NCBI RefSeq assembly: GCF_900129345.1 | Contig: NZ_FQVK01000005.1 | Coordinates: forward strand, 62,001 to 126,000 | Source of the DNA: Ruegeria intermedia | GTDB lineage: Bacteria > Pseudomonadota > Alphaproteobacteria > Rhodobacterales > Rhodobacteraceae | Length of the DNA: 64,000 bases | Direction of reading: 5' to 3' | Shown here: positions 59,865-64,000 of the stretch, one piece after another | How positions within the stretch are numbered: the stretch's first letter is position 1 | Layout: each line of letters starts with the position of its first letter | Translations under genes and position numbers: made by a program | The notes under the pieces: generated by a model | Database searches by the model: none | What the model was told of the DNA's origin: nothing | What the model saw: only the letters and a program-made list of their open reading frames with translations

Positions 59865-61071
59865 CGATGTCGGAGCTGTCGGTCAGAATGCCCCAACAGC
59901 GCAGATACTTGTCGCCGATCAGGCGCTCATGCGGGGTCATGTCCTTCAAATTGCAGCCATGTGGCATGGTCACCGTCAGCGTCAACGATTTGCCCCGCCC
60001 GCCGCTCGGGCCGGGCTGAAACTTGATCGTGAACCGCGCGCGCGTGACGATCCATTCAGGCGCTTCAGATGCAACGGACAGGACATGCCCAGAACTGCCA
60101 ATGTCGAGCCCGATCGTTTCTTCTGCCATTTCCCACACAGTGCGATCGGCGCCCGACATGGATTCGAGGATGATCCTTTCGTTAGGCTGGCCAACCTCCA
60201 TAAGACGCAATTCTTTCACGGTGACGTCCGCGATGCCGTCATCAACGTCAGTCGGGAAGTCAAAGGGTTTCAGCAACATGCTGAGGTCGTATTCCCGCAG
60301 CGGTATATGCTTTTCTTCGAAATCGATCCCAAGCAGGTCCCGCGCCATGTAGGCAGTGAGATCCCTCCGGTCTGCAATTGTATTGGCCACCACCTCTATG
60401 ACGCCGGTATCCGCCTCGTAAGTCAGCGCAGCCTCAAAAACCGGCTTCACGATGCGGCGGGACAATGTGCTGTTCGCGTCAAACCCAAGCATGTCCTCCG
60501 GCCGCCCTTCACGATAGACAGCGACCTGAACGAGATCGCATTCCTGATCATCGAGGATGACGCGGTGCCGGTCGAAAACATCGACATGGACATGCGGCGT
60601 GTCGAAACGCGCGCGGATTGCCTTGGTGAAGTCAGCTACCGATGCAGCATCCCGGCGGACCACGCGGTCCTTTTCCACCTCAAATCCGCTCCATGACCGG
60701 CCCCGGCGCCTTTCATCGTTGTAGCGGACCTCTTCCGCCTTACGAAACTGGTCTGGTTCATTCAGAAACACCCACAGCGAACGATTGTTAGCCCCCTCCA
60801 GTGTGTCGAACACCTGCCGGTTGATGACGACATTCTGCAGCGCATTCTGGCCCGGTTCGTCTGCGAGAGCAGCGACCTGACTGGCATTCATGACAACGCG
60901 TTGTTTTTCACGGTCGTCCATGTCGTCGACAGCTTTGATCAGCGGCTCGACGAGCTCCGCCTCGGGCTTGGTCCAATCGACCGGTGGAAGGGATGTGAAC
61001 CCGGAGCCGGTAAAATAGTCATGCAACCGTGTGACGGGGGTCTTGCGAAGGAAGGAGGCGATAGCAGTCAT
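59848..61071 (-). CDS. Unrecognised protein (first gene of pair, repressor-linked)
   Basis: 407 residues. Starts MTAIASFLRKTPVTRLHDYFTGSGF, then VDWTKPEAELVEPLIKAVDDMDDREKQRVVMNASQVAALADEPGQ, NNRSLWVFLNEPDQFRKAEEVRYNDERRRGRSWSGFEV, a region with HVHVDVFDRHRVILDDQECDLVQVAVYREG, and a C-terminal beta part (TVKELRLMEVGQPNERIILE, WIVTRARFTIKF). No signal peptide, membrane segment or nucleotide motif is seen. AAAGGG is near the ATG. It is divergent from the XRE repressor, sharing two operator-like palindromes. Function unknown; a phage-exclusion or host-takeover role is speculation. Confidence 0.8.
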   Translation of the reverse strand: MTAIASFLRKTPVTRLHDYFTGSGFTSLPPVDWTKPEAELVEPLIKAVDDMDDREKQRVVMNASQVAALADEPGQNALQNVVINRQVFDTLEGANNRSLWVFLNEPDQFRKAEEVRYNDERRRGRSWSGFEVEKDRVVRRDAASVADFTKAIRARFDTPHVHVDVFDRHRVILDDQECDLVQVAVYREGRPEDMLGFDANSTLSRRIVKPVFEAALTYEADTGVIEVVANTIADRRDLTAYMARDLLGIDFEEKHIPLREYDLSMLLKPFDFPTDVDDGIADVTVKELRLMEVGQPNERIILESMSGADRTVWEMAEETIGLDIGSSGHVLSVASEAPEWIVTRARFTIKFQPGPSGGRGKSLTLTVTMPHGCNLKDMTPHERLIGDKYLRCWGILTDSSDIGDLIV

Positions 61072-61125
61072 AGTAGCCCTTTCTGGCGAGGAGGATGAAG
61101 GAATCGGCGCAAAGCGATACGATGA

Positions 61126-61145
61126 TGTTCGATATACACCGAACA
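61126..61145. promoter_or_regulatory. XRE operator 1
   Basis: TGTTCG and CGAACA with an 8-base spacer. On the minus strand it covers the -10 of a possible promoter (TAGACT, 17 bases, TATATC) for the unknown two-gene operon. It would allow the repressor to switch that operon off. Confidence 0.75.
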
Positions 61146-61175
61146 AACCGCCAAGTCTACTTGCGCGAAACGATT

Positions 61176-61195
61176 TTGTTCGGCATACCGAACAA
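61176..61195. promoter_or_regulatory. XRE operator 2
   Basis: TTGTTCGG-CATA-CCGAACAA, a perfect inverted repeat whose core equals operator 1 except for spacer length (6 instead of 8). Centre-to-centre distance is 50 bases. It lies 35 bases upstream of the repressor start and overlaps a possible -10, so it fits autoregulation. Confidence 0.82.
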
Positions 61196-61229
61196 GCTTC
61201 CTACAACCAAGGAAAACAAGGATGATACT

Positions 61230-61550
61230 ATGACCACGTCCCTCGGCGCCAAGATCAAGCGCCATCGCCAGGAGAAGGGATACTCCCTCGATAAGCTCGC
61301 GGAATTGACCGACTCGAGCAAGAGCTACATTTGGGAATTGGAAAACCGCGACGCACGAAAGCCGTCGGGAGAAAAATTGACCCGGATCGCTCAGGCCCTC
61401 GAGGTCACCACCGATTATCTGCTGGATGAAAGCGAAGAGCCCGGAGACGCGGTTCTGAAGGAGGCCTTCTTCCGCAAATTCAGCAAGCTCGCCCCGGACG
61501 ACCAAGCTAAGATCACTCAGATGATCGATATGTGGGGAAAGAAGGATTGA
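61230..61550 (+). CDS. XRE-family repressor
   Basis: 106 residues. HTH: LGAKIKRHRQEKGYSLDKLAELTDSSKSYIWELENRDARKPSGEKLTRIAQALEVTTDYLLDES, with a short C-terminal helical part that may dimerise or be the target of the partner protease. AAGGAT precedes the ATG; longer readings upstream run through the operators. It is coupled to the ImmA/IrrE gene by an overlap, like the immR-immA pairs of mobile elements in which the protease cleaves the repressor. Confidence 0.92.
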   Translation: MTTSLGAKIKRHRQEKGYSLDKLAELTDSSKSYIWELENRDARKPSGEKLTRIAQALEVTTDYLLDESEEPGDAVLKEAFFRKFSKLAPDDQAKITQMIDMWGKKD

Positions 61551-62467
61551 GCCTGCCCACGACGCCACAGGGTTGGGCAATCCGCCTTACGCAGATCCTG
61601 TCGCTGCATCAGGCAGCGCATGGGCTACCGCGGTTTCCAATCGATGTGGCCGCGCTGGCGCAGGATTTCTCACGACAGGTGTTTCCGGACGCACCGATCA
61701 CCATGGTCGGCGGGTTGGACCTGTCCAAGGGCGTCGAAGGCATGTTGATGCCGCACCCCAACGGTTCCGGTGAGTGGGGTATCATTTACAATGAGACCAT
61801 CCGTTCGCCGGGGCGGCGGAACTTCACGCTGGCCCATGAGCTGGGCCACTACCTGCTGCACCGGCAGACCAACCCCAACGGCCTTGAGTGTAGCAACCGC
61901 AATATGGCTGACTGGGATGAGGGCCGGAACAAGATCGAAGGTGAGGCCAATACTTTTGCCTCCTACCTGTTGATGCCGCTCGACGATTTCCGTGAGCAGA
62001 TCAAGGGTCGCGTCATTGATATCGATGTGATGACTGATTTGGCCGACCGCTATGCCGTGTCGCTCACGGCGGCGATCCTGAAATGGATGACCATCACCGA
62101 CAAGCGGGCGATGATCGTGGTTGGCAAGGAGGGGTTCATCGACTGGGCATGGTCCAGCGAGCCTTTGCTGAAATCTGGCGTATTCTACAGGGCGCGGCAA
62201 ACCGTGACCGAGATGCCAGCCGCCTCCTTGGCCGCGCAGGAGGTGGACTGGGATACTGGTCGCCATGGTCACCTTCACCCGGCAGGTGTCTGGTTGGGAT
62301 CTGAACCCGTCCATGAAATGACGGTATTCTCGCCCCGCAACGACCAGATGACGATCTCGCTGCTGCTTTATCCTGACCGTGCTCCATCCCGATGGGAGAT
62401 GGCCGAGCTGGAAGAAGAGCAGACCGTCGATACGTTCGACAAATTCATGGATGGACGGACAGGCTGA
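61532..62467 (+). CDS. ImmA/IrrE-family metallo-endopeptidase
   Basis: 311 residues. The zinc motif is NFTLAHELGHYLLH (HExxH) with a downstream EGEANTFASYLLMP glutamate. Residues 1-80 hold FPIDVAALAQDFSR and the strand GLDLSKGVEGMLMP; the C-terminal 110 residues form an extra sensor-like domain. In known systems such proteases cut the adjacent XRE repressor after a stress signal. Start uncertain: the ATG overlaps the repressor end by 19 bases; a TTG 15 bases later overlaps its stop. Confidence 0.9.
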   Translation: MGKEGLSLPTTPQGWAIRLTQILSLHQAAHGLPRFPIDVAALAQDFSRQVFPDAPITMVGGLDLSKGVEGMLMPHPNGSGEWGIIYNETIRSPGRRNFTLAHELGHYLLHRQTNPNGLECSNRNMADWDEGRNKIEGEANTFASYLLMPLDDFREQIKGRVIDIDVMTDLADRYAVSLTAAILKWMTITDKRAMIVVGKEGFIDWAWSSEPLLKSGVFYRARQTVTEMPAASLAAQEVDWDTGRHGHLHPAGVWLGSEPVHEMTVFSPRNDQMTISLLLYPDRAPSRWEMAELEEEQTVDTFDKFMDGRTG

Positions 62468-62632
62468 TTCGGCTCAGCGGCAACGATCGGCACTCCGCGT
62501 ACTCGTATATTCATTACGCAGAGATACGCGGCTTTACGCGCAAGTCGCAGCTGTCCTCAAAGCATTGATTTACTTGTCTTTTCTGTATCTTGAGATACCT
62601 TCTGGCCATCATCTCAATCGCGAAAAGTCGCC

Positions 62633-62881
62633 ATGCCCAAGAACACATCAGGCCCGATTTCGGGTCCCAATCCACTATGTCCTGAGCGCATGTCAGCAGA
62701 CGCGCGCCTCGAAGAAATTGGCCGCATCCTCGCTGCAGCTGTGGTTCGGCTGAACGCCGAACAGTCCAGCGATTTATCTTCTGAGAACGGAGACAGTTTC
62801 GTGGACTTCTCGCCCCGAAAGAGCGGTGGTCGTCGTGCAAAACGTATCCGCATCGGAGGAATTGATGAAGCATCACAATAA
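62633..62881 (+). CDS. Small protein preceding DUF2924
   Basis: 82 residues: ADARLEEIGRILAAAVVRLNAEQSSDLSSENGDSFVDFSPRKSG and a basic end GRRAKRIRIGG. Helical N-terminal part, possibly a small partner of the recombinase module. It overlaps the DUF2924 start by 17 bases. Not a recognised family, though similar genes lie in this place in related prophages. Confidence 0.68.
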   Translation: MPKNTSGPISGPNPLCPERMSADARLEEIGRILAAAVVRLNAEQSSDLSSENGDSFVDFSPRKSGGRRAKRIRIGGIDEASQ

Positions 62882-63365
62882 GATAACCCCAGCATTACCA
62901 GGTAGCGATCCAAACCTGGACCAGACGGTACTGTCGCGCATGGCCGCCCTGAAGGCGATGTCGGTCAAGGAACTCAAAGCCCAATGGGAAAAACTTATCG
63001 GCACCTCGGCACCAAACAATAGCCGGGCATTTCTTGAACTTCGGATCGCATATCGGATCCAGGAGCTAACTTACGGCGGCCCAGATCGGGAAACCCGCCG
63101 CATGCTGGATCTGCTGGCAGACGAGGTTGAAGGCCATGCCCGCCGCAAACATCAGATCGCCGATCCCCGCAATCCTGTGGCCGGAACGAAACTCCTGCGC
63201 GAATGGGACGGCGCCGAGCATACCGTCACAGTGCTGAAGGACGGCTTTGACTGGCAAGGCCGTAAATACAAATCACTCTCGGCCGTGGCCCGCGCCATCA
63301 CCGGAACGCGCTGGAATGGGTATCGCTTTTTCGGGCTGCGTGAACGCAAGCAGGAGGAAGCATGA
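62865..63365 (+). CDS. DUF2924 protein
   Basis: 166 residues. RMAALKAMSVKELKAQWEKLIGTSAPNNSRAFLELRIAYRIQELTYGGPDRETRRMLDLLADEVEG and GTKLLREWDGAEHTVTVLKDGFDWQGRKYKSLSAVARAITGTRWNGYRFFGLR are the two conserved parts of DUF2924. It is almost always beside a serine recombinase in alphaproteobacterial prophages, as here (ATGATG overlap). Role in recombination direction is plausible but unproved. GGAGG precedes the ATG. Confidence 0.92.
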   Translation: MKHHNKITPALPGSDPNLDQTVLSRMAALKAMSVKELKAQWEKLIGTSAPNNSRAFLELRIAYRIQELTYGGPDRETRRMLDLLADEVEGHARRKHQIADPRNPVAGTKLLREWDGAEHTVTVLKDGFDWQGRKYKSLSAVARAITGTRWNGYRFFGLRERKQEEA

Positions 63366-64000
63366 TGGACATTAACACCCGCCCCAACCGTCGTCTGCGC
63401 TGCGCCATCTACACGCGTAAGTCGACCGAAGAAGGGCTCGACATGGAGTTCAACACCCTCGACGCGCAGCGAGAGGCCTGTGAGGCCTATATCGCCAGTC
63501 AGAAGTCCGAGGGATGGGTGGCCACCCGCGACCGCTATGACGATGGTGGATTTTCTGGCGGCAATCTGGAGCGCCCCGGCTTGAAGCAGTTGCTGACAGA
63601 CATCGACGATGGGCTGATCGACGTGGTCGTGGTCTACAAGATCGACCGACTGTCGCGCTCACTGATGGACTTTTCCAAATTGGTCGAGGTCTTCGACCGC
63701 AACGGCGTCACCTTCGTGTCGGTCACGCAGTCGTTCAACACCACAACCTCGATGGGGCGGCTGACGCTGAACATCCTGCTCAGTTTCGCCCAGTTTGAAC
63801 GTGAGGTCATTGGTGAGCGCATCCGCGACAAGGTGGCAGCATCGCGCAAGCGCGGGATCTGGATGGGAGGCTACGTGCCCCTCGGCTATGATGTGCAGGA
63901 TCGCAAGCTGCTGGTGAACGACGCCGAGGCCGCATCGGTCCGACGCATTTTCGAGCGGTTTGTCGAACTTGGCTCCGCCACGGTTTTGGCCCGCGAACTT
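63362..64000 (+). CDS. Large serine recombinase, probable prophage integrase (C-terminus outside window)
   Basis: The first 213 residues are visible. Catalytic domain: serine in RCAIYTRKSTEEGLD, then RYDDGGFSGGNLERPGLKQLL, VVYKIDRLSRSLMDF with the conserved arginines and FEREVIGERIRDKVAASRKRGIWMGG leading into the recombinase domain. Its stop-start overlap with DUF2924 indicates one operon. Being at the far end from the fibre genes and next to the repressor, it is probably the integrase. Confidence 0.92.
   Translation, partial: MMDINTRPNRRLRCAIYTRKSTEEGLDMEFNTLDAQREACEAYIASQKSEGWVATRDRYDDGGFSGGNLERPGLKQLLTDIDDGLIDVVVVYKIDRLSRSLMDFSKLVEVFDRNGVTFVSVTQSFNTTTSMGRLTLNILLSFAQFEREVIGERIRDKVAASRKRGIWMGGYVPLGYDVQDRKLLVNDAEAASVRRIFERFVELGSATVLAREL

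Larger units (their letters stand above)
23622..64000. mobile_element. Lambda/HK97-type siphophage prophage (right end beyond the window)
   Basis: A contiguous block of phage genes: fibres, lysis, tail, head, packaging, replication/recombination, regulation and a serine recombinase at the far right. All structural modules needed for a long non-contractile tail are present and no break was seen except a possible small indel near 53840. The left boundary is placed at the last phage-like gene next to IS relics. No att repeat could be identified because the other end is outside the window. Confidence 0.88.

Noticed and set aside
1..64000. tRNA, rRNA and CRISPR arrays
   Set aside because: No cloverleaf ends, rRNA segments or regularly spaced repeats of CRISPR size were seen; the short phased repeats at 58811 are too close together.

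Overview
The window is a high-GC alphaproteobacterial sequence, most likely from the order Rhodobacterales (roseobacter type). Evidence for this includes the RepB/ParB-type pair, the MarR-family EPS-associated regulator, phage families with DUF6441, DUF6362, DUF6511 and DUF7220-like members, and the fused prohead protease/capsid gene. No rRNA, tRNA or CRISPR array was seen. The taxonomic placement is inference from gene content.

Region 1 (1-8.1 kb) is ordinary chromosome. The end of a sugar ABC transporter (signal-peptide end of the binding protein, then the ATPase) is divergent from a SnoaL-like protein and an amidohydrolase. The divergent promoter region carries two LacI-type operators that are exact reverse complements. 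A minus-strand cluster follows: HupE/UreJ-like membrane protein, PpiC-type isomerase, and a DUF3604 gene broken by one in-frame amber codon. A small outer-membrane beta-barrel protein lies beyond it.

Region 2 (8.1-23.6 kb) is an accessory island. It holds a GNAT toxin/DUF1778 antitoxin pair with a perfect upstream inverted repeat, a NusG/RfaH-like factor, and a three-gene unit of serine recombinase plus two ParB-like proteins without ParA. Next is a surface polysaccharide cluster: EPS MarR regulator, wecB, wecC, an AT-rich polymerase, a flippase-like protein, an acetyltransferase remnant, a GT4 glycosyltransferase and a WecG/TagA transferase. The enzymes imply that UDP-ManNAcA is made and transferred. 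The island ends in transposon debris: a 159-bp MITE-like element, an IS5-type 3' relic and an IS66 tnpA relic.

Region 3 (23.6 kb to the end) is a large, largely intact lambda/HK97-type siphophage prophage, read mostly on the minus strand. From left to right in the window come tail fibres, a lysis cassette (overlapping Rz/Rz1, endolysin, holin), the tail tip, tape measure, tail chaperones with a -1 frameshift, tail tube, head-tail joining genes, a fused protease/capsid, portal, and terminase. Early genes follow: methyltransferase, RuvC-like resolvase, primase/helicase, DEAH helicase, PD-(D/E)XK nuclease, DUF669 and a RecA-like ATPase. The control end has an AlpA-like HTH gene, four phased direct repeats, an unrecognised two-gene operon, and an XRE repressor with an ImmA/IrrE protease governed by twin operators. 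The last genes are DUF2924 and a large serine recombinase cut by the window edge.

The best candidate for an undescribed system is the unrecognised 407-aa/312-aa pair (58926-61071), whose only promoter region is shared with, and apparently controlled by, the XRE/ImmA module. The recombinase-ParB-ParB unit and an opposite-strand SEC-C 'moron' in the late operon are the next most interesting.
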